Assembly: GCA_012931725.1 (NCBI GenBank)
Contig: CM022944.1
Location: 61,600,600-61,664,599 of the forward strand
Direction: 5' to 3'
DNA: 64,000 nt
From: Litsea cubeba
Taxonomy: Eukaryota > Streptophyta > Magnoliopsida > Laurales > Lauraceae
Shown: piece after piece, positions 11,556 to 23,500 of the stretch
How the letters are laid out: every line of letters begins with the position of its first letter
Numbering within the stretch: position 1 is the stretch's first letter
The notes under the pieces: generated by a model
What the model was told of the DNA's origin: nothing
Databases searched by the model: none
Seen by the model: only the letters and a program-made list of their open reading frames with translations
Program-made: the position numbers and the translations under genes

Positions 11556-14500
11556 AAATGTTTGAAAATCCCATGTTTCACTCTTTATTCTCTAACCGGG
11601 AGTCCTCTTTGCGAACCATCTGTTCCAGTAGTTACTCTACCTCAAGCGAAGTGCTCGTGCCGGTTTTTTATTTTTACCGCGGCCATTTCCCATTCTAGGC
11701 AACCGGTGGGCCGTTTTAGAGCCAAAGTGTTGGAAAACCCCATGTTTCAGTCATAATTCTCTAACAGGGAGTCCAATTTACGAACCGTCAGTTCCTACAA
11801 GTTACTCTACCCTCGAAGGAAGTGCTAGTGCCTGTTTCCGATTTTTCCTTTGGCCGTTTCCCATTCTGGACCCCCAGCAGGCCGTTTTCGAGCTTAAGTG
11901 TTGGAAAACCCCATGTTTCGCTTGTAATTCTCTAAACGGGAGTCCTATTTCCGAACCGTCAGTTCCTACAAGTTACTCTACCCTCGAACAAAGTGTTCGT
12001 GGTGATTTTCGATTCTTCCCGCAACCGTTTACCATTCTGGAGCCTAAGTGTTGGAAATTCCTATGTTTCCGTCGTAATTCTCTAACCGTGAGTCCTATTT
12101 GCTAACCATCAGTTGCTACAAGTTACTCTACCCTCAAGGGAAGTGCTCGTGCATGTTTTTCAATTTTTCCATGAGCCGTTTCCCGTTCCAGACCCCCGGC
12201 AGGCCGTTTTCGAGCCTAAATGTTGGAAAGTCCCATGTTTCGCTCTAAATTCTCTAACCGGGATTCCTATTTGCAAACCGTCAATTCCTTCAAGTTACTC
12301 TACCCTCGAACGAAGTGCTCCTGTCTGTTTTCGATTTTTACTTCGTCTGTTTCCCATTCCAGGCCATCGACGCGCTGTTTTCGAGCCTTAAGTGTTGGAA
12401 ACACTATGTTTCAGTCGTAATTCTCTAACAGGGAGTCCTATTTGCGAACTGTCAGTTCCAACAAGTTAACCTACCCTCGAATGAAGTGCTCGTGCCGGTT
12501 TCTGATTCTTTCTGCAGCCGTTTACCGTTCCAGACCCCCGGCGGGCCGTTTTCGAGCCTTACATGTTGGAAAATCCTATGTTTGCTCGTAATTCTCTAAC
12601 CGGGGGTCGTATTTGCGAACCGTCAGTTCTTACAAGTTACTCTACCCTCGAAGGAAGTGCTAGTGCCTGTTTCCGATTTTTCCTTTGGCCGTTTCCCGTT
12701 CTGGACCCCCAGCAGGCCGTTTTCGAGCTTAAGTGTTGGAAAACCCCATGTTTCGCTTGTAATTCTCTAAACGGGAGTCCTATTTCCGAACCGTCAGTTC
12801 CTACAAGTTACTCTACCCTCGAACAAAGTGTTCGTGGTGATTTTCGATTCTTCCCGCAACCGTTTACCATTCTGGAGCCTAAGTGTTGGAAATTTCTATG
12901 TTTCCGTCGTAATTCTCTAACCGTGAGTCTTATTTGCTAACCATCAGTTGCTACAAGTTACTCTACCCTCAAGGGAAGTGCTCGTGCATGTTTTTCAATT
13001 TTTCCTTGAGCCGTTTCTCGTTCCAGACCCCCGGCAGGCCGTTTTCGAGCCTAAATGTTGGAAAGTCCCATGTTTCGCTCTAAATTCTCTAACCGGGATT
13101 CCTATTTGCAAACCGTCAATTCCTTCAAGTTACTCTACCCTCGAACGAAGTGCTCCTGTCTGTTTTCGATTTTTACTTCGTCTGTTTCCCATTCCAGGCC
13201 ATCGACGCGCTGTTTTCGAGCCTTAAGTGTTGGAAACACTATGTTTCAGTCGTAATTCTCTAACAGGGAGTCCTATTTGCGAACTGTCAGTTCCAACAAG
13301 TTAACCTACCCTCGAATGAAGTGCTCGTGCCGGTTTCTGATTCTTTCTGCAGCCGTTTACCGTTCCAGACCCCCGGCGGGCCGTTTTCGAGCCTTACGTG
13401 TTGGAAAATCCTATGTTTGCTCGTAATTCTCTAACCGGGGGTCGTATTTGCGAACCGTCAGTTCTTACAAGTTACTCTACCCTCGAAGGAAGTGCTAGTG
13501 CCCGTTTCCGATTTTTCCTTTGGCCGTTTCCCGTTCTGGACCCCCAGCAGGCCGTTTTCGTTCTCTAAACGGGAGTCCTATTTCCGAACCGTCAGTTCCT
13601 ACAAGTTACTCTACCCTCGAACAAAGTGTTCGTGCTGAGTTTCGATTCTTCCCGCAACCGTTTACCATTCTGGAGCCTAAGTGTTGGAAATTCCTATGTT
13701 TCCGTCGTAATTCTCTAACCGAGAGTCCTATTTGCTAACCATCAGTTGCTACAAGTTACTCTACCCTCAAGGGAAGTGCTCGTGCATGTTTCTCGATTTT
13801 TCCTTCAGCCGTTTCCCGTTCCAGACACCCGGCGGGCCGTTTTCCAGCCTAAAGGTTGGAAAGTCCCATGTTTCGCTCTAAATTCTCTAACCGGGATTCC
13901 TATCTGCAAACCGTCAGTTCCTACAAGTTAGTCTACCCTCGAACGAAGTGCTCCTGTCTGTTTTCGATTTTTACTTCGTCTGTTTCCCATTCCAGGCCAT
14001 CGACGCGCTGTTTTCGAGCCTTAAGTGTTGGAAACACTATGTTTCAGTCGTAATTCTCTAACAGGGAGTCCTATTTGCGAACTGTCAGTTCCAACAAATT
14101 AACCTACCCTCGAACGAAGTGCTCGTGCCGGTTTTTGATTCTTTCCGCAGCCGTTTACCGTTCCAGACCCCCGGCGGGCCGTTTTCGAGCCTTAGGTGTT
14201 GGAAAATCCTATGTTTGCTCGTAATTCTCTAACTGGGGGTCCTATTTGCGAACCGTCAGTTCTTACAAGTTACTCTACCCTCGAAGGAAGTGCTAGTGCC
14301 TGTTTCCGATTTTTCCTTTGGCCGTTTCCCGTTCTGGACCCCCAGCAGGCCGTTTTCGAGCTTAAGTGTTGGAAAACCCCATGTTTCGCTTGTAATTCTC
14401 TAAACAGGAGTCCTATTTCTGAACCATCAATTGCTATAAGTTAGTCTATCCTCGAGGGAAGTGCTCGGCCGGTTTTGGATTCTTCCCGCAGCCGTTTACT

Positions 14501-15363
14501 ATTTAGGACCCCCGGCGGGACATTTTTGAGCCTTAATTGTTGGAAAATCCTATGTTCGCTCGTAATTTTCTAACCGGGGGTCCAATTTATGAACCGTCAA
14601 TTCCTATAAGTTACTTTAACCTCGAGGGAAGTGCTCGTGCCGGTTTTCAATTTTTCTTTGAGCCATTTCTCATTCTGGACCCCCGGCAGGCCGTTTACGA
14701 GCCTAAATGTTGCAAAATCAGATTTTCGCTTTTAATTCTCTAACCGGGAGTCCTATTTGTGAACCGTCAGTTCCTACAGGTTACTCTATCCTAGAGTGGA
14801 GTGTTCGTGCCGATTTCTGAATTTTTCAACGGCCGTTTTCGGTACCCGACCCCCGGAGGGCCATTTTCGAGCCTTAGGTGCTAGAAAATCCTAAGTTCGC
14901 TCGTAATTCTCTAACTGGGATTCCAAGTTGCGAACCGTCAGTTCCATCAAGTTACTCTACCCTCGACGGAAGTGCAAGTGCTAGTTTTTGATTTTTCGTC
15001 TGGCCATTTCCCGTTCCGGACCACCGGCAGGGCGTTCGAGCTTAATTGTTGGAAAACCCCATGTTTCGCTTGTAATTCTCTAAACGGGAGTCCTATCTGC
15101 AAACCATCAGTTCCTACAAGTTACTCTACCCTCGAGCGAAGTGCTCGTGCCAATTTCTGATTCTCCCGTAGCCGTTTACCGTTCCGTGCCCCCGGCGGGC
15201 CGTTTTCGAGCCTAAGTGTTGGAAAATCCTATCTTTCGGTCTTATTCTCTAACCGTCAGTTCCTACAAGTTACTCTAACCTCGAGGGAAGTGCTCATGCC
15301 GGTTTTCGATTTTTCCTTGAGCCGTTTCCTGTTCCGAACCACCGGCAGGCCGTTTTCGAGCCT
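11556..15363. repeat. Higher-order repeat block 6, expanded by a local 5-mer (3808 bp)
   Basis: This block is long because a five-monomer segment is repeated. The landmark CTACCCTCGAAGGAAGTGCT occurs at 11807, 12642, 13477 and 14275, giving spacings of 835, 835 and 798 bp. The 798-bp spacing is explained by one 37-bp deletion at 13560. After the expansion the normal later types resume up to the type-1 monomer at 15364. Confidence 0.8.
11807..14274. repeat. Secondary 835-bp tandem expansion (5 monomers, 3 units)
   Basis: Three nearly identical units of 835, 835 and 798 bp lie head to tail. Each ends in a hybrid monomer that starts as the GGGGGTC type and continues as the CGAAGGAAGTGCTAGTGCC type, which is the expected scar of the unequal exchange that created the repeat. 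The third unit lacks 37 bp (CCGTTTTCG joined directly to TTCTCTAAACGGG at 13560). Confidence 0.85.
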
Positions 15364-18300
15364 AAATGTTTGAAAATCCCATTTTTCACTCTTTATTTTC
15401 TAACCGGGACTCCTATTTGCGAACCATTAGTTCCAGTAGTTACTCTACCTCGAGCGAAGTGCTCGTGCCGAGTTTTGAATTTTACCGCGGCTGTTTCCCA
15501 TTCCAGGCAACCGGTGGGCCGTTTTAGAGACAAAGTGTTGGAAAACCCCATGTTTCAGTCTTAATTCTCTAACCGGGAGTCCAATTTACGAACCGTCAAT
15601 TCCTACCAGTTACTCTACCCTCGAAGGAAGTTCTAGTGCCGGTTTCCGATTTTTCCTTTGGCCGTTTCCCGTTCCGGACCCCCAGCAGGCCGTTTTCGAG
15701 CTTAAGTGTTGGAAAACCCCATGTTTCGCTTGTAATTCTCTAAACGGGAGTCCTATTTCCGAACCGTCAGTTCCTACAAGTTACTCTACCCTCGAACAAA
15801 GTGTTCGTGGTGATTTTCGATTCTTCCCGCAGCTGTTTACCGTTCTGGAGCCTAAGTGTTGGAAATTCCTATGTTTCCGTCGTAATTCTCTAACCGAGAG
15901 TCCTATTTGCTAACCATCAGTTGCTACAAGTTACTCTACCCTCAAGGGAAGTCCTCTTGCCGATTTCTGATTTTTTCCGCGCCCGCTTCCCTTTCCGGAC
16001 CCCCGACAGGCCGTTTTTGTGCCTTAGTGTTGGAAAACCCCATGTTTTGCTCGTAATTCTCTAACCGGGAGTCCTATTTGCGAACCATCAGTTGCTATAA
16101 GTTACTCTATCCTCAAGGGAAGTGCTCGGCCGGTTTTCGATTGTTCACGTAGCCGTTTACTATTCCGGACCCCCGGCGGGCCATTTTCGAGCCTTAAGTG
16201 TTGGAAAATCCAATGGTCGCTCGTAATTCTCTAACCGGGGGTCCAATTTACGAACCGTCAGTTCCAATAAGTTACTTTACCCTCGAGGGAAGTGCTCGGC
16301 CAGTTTTCGATTCTACCCGCATCCGATTACCATTCCAGACCCCCGGAGGGCCGTTTTCGATCTAAGTATTGGAAAACCCCATGTTTCCCTCGTAATTCTC
16401 TAACCGGGAGTCCTATTTGCGAACCATCTGTTCCTATAAGTTACACTACCATCGAGGGAAGTGCTCGGCCGGTTTTCGATTCTTACCGTAGCCGTTTACC
16501 CTTGTGTGCCCTTGGCCGGCCGTTTTCATGCCTAACTGTAGGAAAGTCCTACGTTTCGGTCGTAATTCTCTAACCGGGAGTCCTATTTGCGAACCTTCTG
16601 TTCCTATAAGTTACCCTACCCTCAAGGGAAGTGCTCGTGCCGGTTTTCAATTTTTCCTTGAGCCGTTACCCGTTCCGGACCCCCGGCAGGCCGTTTTCGA
16701 GCCTAAATGTTGCAAAATCAGATTTTCGCTCTTAATTCTCTAGTCGGGAGTCCTATTTGAGAACCATCAGTTCCTACAGGTTACTCTATCCTAGAGCGGA
16801 GTGCTCGTGCCGATTTCTGAATTTTTCAATGGCCGTTTTCGGTACCCGACATGCCGTTTTCGAGCTTAAGTGTTGGAAACACTATGTTTCAGTCGTAATT
16901 CTCTAACAGGGAGTCCTATTTGCGAACTGTCAGTTCCAACAAGTTACCCTACCCTCGAACGAAGTGCTCGTGCCGGTTTCTGATTCATTCCGCAGCCGTT
17001 TACCGTTCCAGACCCCCGGCGGGCCGTTTTCGAGCCTTAGGTGTTGGAAAATCCTATGTTCGCTCGTAATTCTCTAACCGGGGGTCCCATTTGCGAACCG
17101 TTAGTTCCTACAAGTTACTCTACCCTCAAGGGAAGTGCTCTTGCCGATTTCCAATTTTTACCACGCCCGCTACCCTTTCCGGACCCCCGGCAGGCCGTTT
17201 TTGTGCCTTAGTGTTGGAAAACCCCATGTTTCGCTCGTAATTCTCTAACCGGGAGTCCTATTTGCGAACCATTAGTTGCTATAAGTTACTCTATCCTCGA
17301 GGGAAGTGCTCAGCCGGTTTTCGATTCTTCCCGCAGCCGTTTACTATTCCGGACCCCCGGCGGGCCATTTTCGAGCCTTAAGTGTTGGAAAATCAAATGT
17401 TCGCTCGTAATTCTCTAACCGGGGTTCCAATTTACGAACCGTCAGTTCGTATAAGTTACTTTACCCTCGAGAGAAGTGCTCGGCCAGTTTTTTATTCTAC
17501 CTGCATCCGTTTACCGTTCCGGAGCCCCGGCGGGCCGTTTTCGATCCTAAGCATTGGAAAACCACATGTTTCGGTCGTAATTCTCTAACCGGGAGTCCTA
17601 TTTGCGAACCATCTGTTCCTATAAGTTACTCTACCCTCGAGGGAAGTGCTCGTGCCGGTTTTCAATTTTTCCTTGAGCCGTTACCCGTTCCGGACCCCCG
17701 GCAGGCCGTTTTCGAGCCTAAATGTTGCAAAATCAGATTTTCGCTCTTATTTCTCTAACCGGGAGTCCTATTTGCGAACCGTCAGTTCCTACAAGTTACT
17801 CTATCCTAGAGCGGAGTGCTCGTGCTGATTTCTGAATTTTTCAACTGCCGTTTTCGGTACCCAACCCCCGGAGGGCCATTTTCGAGCCTTAGGTGCTCGA
17901 AAATCCAAAGTTCGCTCGTAATTCTCTAACTGGGAGTCCTACTTGCGAACCATCAGTTCCATCAAGTTACTCTGCCCTCGACGGAAGTGCAAGTGCTAGT
18001 TTTTGATTTTTCGTCGGGCCGTTTCCCGTTCCGGACCACCGGCAGGCCGTTCGAGCTTAATTGTTGGAAAACCCCATGTTTCGCTTGTAATTCTCTAAAC
18101 GGGAGTCCTATCTGCAAACCATCAGTTCCTACAAGTTACTCTACCCTCGAGCGAAGTGCTCGTGCCAGTTTCTGATTCTCCCGTAGCCGTTTACAGTTCC
18201 GTGCCCCCGGCGGGCCGTTTTCGAGACTAAGTGTTGGAAAATCCTATCTTTCGGTCGTAATTGTCTAACCGGGAGTCTTATTTGCGAATCGTCAGTTCCT

Positions 18301-18399
18301 ACAAGTTACTCTAACCTTAAGGGAAGTGCTTGTGCCGGTTTTCAATTTTTCCTTGAGCCGTTTCCTGTTCCGAACCCCCGGCATGCCATTTTCGAGCCT
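15364..18399. repeat. Higher-order repeat block 7, mosaic (3036 bp)
   Basis: The block begins with the type-1 monomer and ends before the next one at 18400. The order is interrupted near 15955, where a TTGCTAACC monomer runs directly into the CTCTTGCCGATTTC type. It is interrupted again near 16850, where the GGTACCCGAC type runs into a TGCCGTTTTCGAGC segment. About 18 monomers are therefore present in a rearranged order. Confidence 0.7.
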
Positions 18400-20520
18400 A
18401 AATGTTTGAAAATCCCATGTTTCACTCTTTATTTTCTAACCGGGAGTCCTATTTGCGAACCATTAGTTCCAGTAGTTACTCTACCTCGAGCGAAGTGCTC
18501 GTGCCGATTTTTGAATTTTACGGCGGCCATTTCCCATTCCAGGCAACCGGTGGGCCGTTTTAGAGCCAAAGTGTTGGAAAACCCCATGTTTCAGTCTTAA
18601 TTCTCTAACCGGGAGTCCAATTTATGAACCGTCAGTTCCTACAAGTTACTCTACCCTCGAAGGAGTATCTAGTGCCGGTTTCCGATTTTTCCTTTGGCCG
18701 TTTCCCATTCCGGACCCCCAGCAGGCCGTTTTCGAGCTTAAGTGTTGGAAAACCCCATGTTTCGCTTGTCATTCTCTAAATGGGAGTCCTATTTCTGAAC
18801 CGTCAGTTCCTACAAGTTACTCTACCCTCGAACAAAGTGTTCTTGCTGATTTTCGATTCTTCCCGCAGCTGGTTACCGTTCTGGAGCCTAAATGTTGGAA
18901 AATCCTATGTTTCGGTCGTAATTCTCTAACCGAGAGTCCTATTTGCTAACCATCAGTTGCTACAAGTTACTCTACCCTCAAGGGAAGTGCTCGTGCTTGT
19001 TTTTCGATTTTTCCTTGAGCCGTTTCCCATTCCAGGCCCCCGACAGGCCGCTTTCGAGCCTAAATGTTGGAAAGTCCCAAGTTTCGCTCTAAATTCTCTA
19101 ACCGGGATTCCTATTTGCAAATCGTCAGTTCCTACAAGTTACTCTACCCTCGAACGAAGTGCTCCTGTCGGTTTTCGATTTTTACTTCGTCTGTTTCCCA
19201 TTCCAGGCCATCGACGCGCTGTTTTCGAGCCTAAAGTGTTGGAAACACTATGTTTCAGTCGTAATTCTCTAACAGGGAGTCCTATTTGCGAACTGTCAGT
19301 TCCAACAAGTTACCCTACCCTCGAGCGAAGTGCTCGTGCCGGTTTCTGATTCTTTCCGCAGCCGTTTACCGTTCCAGACCCCCGGCGGGCCGTTTTCGAG
19401 CCTTAGGTGTTAGAAAATCCTATGTTCGCTCGTAATGCTCTAACCGAGGGTCCTATTTACGAACCGTCAATTCCTACAAGTTACTCTACCCTCAAGGGAA
19501 GTGCTCTTGCCGATTTCCGATTTTATCGTGCCCGCTTCCCTTTCCGGACCCCCGGCAGGCCGTTTTTGTGCCTTAGTGTTGGAAAACCCCATGTTTCGCT
19601 CGTAATTCCCTAACCGGGAGTCCTATTTGCGAACCATCAGTTGCTATAAGTTACTCTATCCTCGAGGGAAGTGCTCGGCCGGTTTTCGATTCTTCCCGCA
19701 ACCGTTTACTATTCCGGACCCCCGGCGGGCCATTTTCGAGCCTTAAGTGTTGCAAAATCCTATGTTCGCTCGTAATTCTCTAACCGGGGGTCAAATTTAC
19801 GAACCGTCAGTTCCTATAAGTTACTTTACCCTCAAGGGAAGTGCTCGGCCAGTTTTCGATTCTACCCGCATCCATTTACCGTTCCGGCCCCCCGGTAGGC
19901 CGTTTTCGATCCTAAGCATTGGAAAACCCCATGTTTCACTCGTAATTCTCTAACCGGGAGTCCTATTTGCGAACCATCTGTTCCTATAAGTTACTCTACC
20001 CTCGAGGGAAGTGCTCGGCCGGTTTTCTATTCTTCCCGCAACCGTTTACCCTTCCGTGCCCCTAGCCGGCCGTTTTCGTGCCTAACTCTTGGAAAGTCCT
20101 ATGTTTTGGTCGTAATTCTCTAACCGGGAGTCCTATTTTGGGAACCAACTGTGCCTATAAGTTACTCTACCCTCAAGGGAAGTGCTTGTGCCGGTTTTCA
20201 ATTTTTCCATGAGCCGTTACCCGTTCTGGACCCCCGGCAGGCCGTTTTCGAGCCTAAATGTTGCAAAATCAGATTTTCGCTCCTAATTCTCTAACCGGGA
20301 GTCCTATTTGCGAACCGTCAGTTCCTACAAGTTACTCTATCCTAGAGCGGAGTACTCGTGCCGATTTCTGAATTTTTCAACGGCCGTTTTCGGTACCCGA
20401 CCCCCGGAGGGCCATTTTCGAGCCTTAGATGCTCGAAAATCCTAAGTTCGCTCGTAATTCTTTAACTGGGAGTCCTACTTGCGAACTGTCAGTTCCATCA
20501 AGTTACTCTACCCTCGACGG
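18400..20520. repeat. Higher-order repeat block 8 (last recognisable 15-mer copy, partial)
   Basis: This block follows the reference order from type 1 to the GACGGAAGT type. At about 20520 it switches into a different monomer series. Between 19747 and 20230 it shares a set of rare variants with 1680-2160 (TTTCACTCG, AACTCTTGG, TTTTGGTCG, TTTTGGGAACCAACTGTGCC), some 18 kb away. Confidence 0.75.
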
Positions 20521-23500
20521 AAGTGCAATTGCCGGTTCTCGATTTTTACCACAGCCACTTTTTGTTCCGGACCCCCAGAAGGCCGTTTTCGAGCCTTAGT
20601 GTTGGAAAACCCCATGTTTCGCTTGTAATTCTCTAACTGGGAGTCCTATTTGCGAACCATCAGTTCCCTATAAGTTACTCTATCCTCGAGAGAAGTGCTC
20701 GGCTGGTTTTCGATTCTTCCCGCAGCCGTTTACCATTCCGGACCCCCTGCGGGCCATTTTCGAGCCTTAAGTGTTGGAAAATCCTATGTTCGCTCGTAAT
20801 TCTCTAATCGGGGGTCCAATTCGCGAACCGTCAGTTCCGATAAGTTACTGTCCACTCAAGGGAAGTGCTCGGCTGGTTTCCGATTCTACCCACAGCCGTT
20901 TACCATTCCGGACCCCAGGCGGGCCGTTTTTTAGCCTAAAGTGTTGCAAAATCCTATGTTCGCTCGTAATTCTCTAACTGGGAGTCCTATTTTCGAACCA
21001 CCAATTTATATAAGTTACTTTACCCTAGAGGGAAGTGCCCGTGCCGGTTTTTTATTTTTACCGCGGCCGCTTCCCGTTCTGAACCCCCGGAAGGCCATTT
21101 TCGAGCCTTAGTGTTGGAAAACCCCATGTTTCTTTCGTAATTCTCTAACTGGGAGTCCTATTTGCGAACCATCTATTCCTATAAGTTACTCTACCCTCAA
21201 GGGAAGTGCTTGGCCAGTTTCCGATTATTCCCACAGCCGTTTACCCTTCCGTGCCCCCGGCGGGCCATTTTCGAGCCTAAGTGTTGGAGAATCCTATGTT
21301 TCGGTCGTAATTCTCTAACCGGGAGTCTTATTTGCGAACCGCTAGTTCCTACAAGTTACTCCACCCTCAAGGGCAGTGCTCGTGCCGGTTTTTTATTTTT
21401 CCTTGAGCTGTTTCCCGTTCCGGACCCCCGGCAGACCGTTTTCGAGCCTAAATGTTGCAAAATCAGATTTTCAATCTTAATTCTCTGGCCGGGAGTCCTA
21501 TTTGCGAACCTTCAGTTTCTACAAGTTACTCTACCCTCGACGATGTGCTCGTGCCGGTTTCCGATTTTTACCACTATTGTTTCCCGTTCCAAGCCACCGG
21601 CGGGCCGTTTCTGAGCCTAAGTGTTAGAAAACCATATGTTTATGTTGTAATTCTCTAACCGGGAGTGCTATTTGTGAACCGTCAGTTCCTATAAGTCACT
21701 CTACCCTTGAGCGAAGTGCTCGTGCTGGTTTCCATATTTTTCGGCGGCCGTTCACCATTCCTGACCCCCGGCGGGCCATTTTCGAGCCTTAAGTGTTGGA
21801 AAATCTTATGTTTGCTCGTAATTCTCTAATCGGGAGTTTTATTTGCAAATCGTCAGTTCCTACAAGTTACTCTACCCTCAATCGAAGTGGTCGTTCCAAT
21901 TTCTGATTCTTCCCACAGCCGTTTACCCTTCCGGGCCCCCGACGGGCCATTTTCGAGGTTAGGTGTCGGAAAACACTGTGTTTCGCTAGTAATTCTCTTA
22001 ACGGGAGTCCCATTTGTGAACCGTCAGTTCCTACAAGTTACTCTACCCTCGAGGGAAGTGCTCGTGCTGGTTTTTGAATTTTTCAATGGCTGTTTCCGGT
22101 ACCCGACCCCCGGAGGGCCGTTTTCGAGCCTTAGGTGCTGGAAAATCCTACGTTCGCTCGTAATTCTCTAACCGGGAGTCCTACTTGCGAACCGTCAGTT
22201 TCATCAAGTTACTCTACCCTCGACGGAAGTGCTCGTGCTAGTTTTTGATTTTTCGTCGGGCTGTTTCCCGTTCCTGTTACTCTACCCTCAAGGGAAGTGC
22301 TCTTGCCAGTTTCCGATTTTTACCGCGGCCGATCCCATTCCGGACCCCCGGAAGGTCGTTTTCGAGCCTTAGTGTTGGAAAACCCCATGTTTCGCTTGTA
22401 ATTCTCTAATCGGGAGTCTTATTTGTGAACCATCAGTTCCCTATAAGTTACTCTATCCTCAAGGGAAGTGCTCGGCCGGTTTCAGATTCTTCCCACAGCC
22501 GTTTACCATTCTGGACCCCCCGCGGGCCATTTTCGAGCCTTAAGTGTTGGAAAATCTTATGTTCGCTTGCAATTCTCTAACCGGGAGTCCTATTTGTGAA
22601 CCGTCAGCTCCTACAAGATACTCTACCCTCGAACGAAGTGCTCATGCCGGTTTCTAATTCTTTCCGCAACCGTTTACCATTCCGGACCCCCGGCGGGCCG
22701 TTTTCGAGCCTTAGGTGATGGAAAATCCTATGTTTGCTCGTAATTCTCTAACTAGGAGTCGTATTTGCGAAGCGTCAGTTCCTACAAGTTACTCTACCCT
22801 CAAGGGAAGTGCTCTTGCCGGTTTTCGATTTTTACCACGGCCGATCCCATTCAGGACCCCTGGAAGGTCGTTTTCGAGCCTTAGTGTTGGAAAACCCCAT
22901 GTTTCTCTCGTAATTCTCTAACCGGAAGTTCTATTTGCGAACCATCAGTTCCCTATAAGTTAATCTATCCTCGAGGGAAGTGCTCGGCCGGTTTCCGATT
23001 CTTCCCGCAGCCGTTTACCATTTCGGACCCCCTGCAGGCCGTTTTCGAGCTTAAATGTTGGGAAATCCCATGTTTCACTCTTTATTCTCTAAATGGGAGT
23101 CCTATTTGCGAACCATCAGTTTCAGAAGTTACTATACCTCGAGCGAAGTGCTTGTGCCGGTTTTTTATTTTTACCGCGGCCGTTTCCCGTTCCAGGCCAC
23201 CGGAGGGCCGTTTTCAAGCCTAAGTGTTGGAAAACCCCATGTTTCAGTCATAATTCTCTAACCGGGAGTCATATTTGCGAACCGTCAGTTCCTACAGGAA
23301 ACTATACCCTCGAAGGAAGTGCTAGTGCCGATTTCTGATTTTTCCTTGGGTCGTTTCCTGTTCTGGAACCCAGCAGGCCGTTTTCGAGCTTAAGTGTTGG
23401 AAAACCACAAGTTTCACTCGTAATTCTCTAAATGGGAATCCTATTTGAGAACCGTCAGTTCCTACATGTTATTTTACCCTCGAACAAAGTGGTCGTGCCG

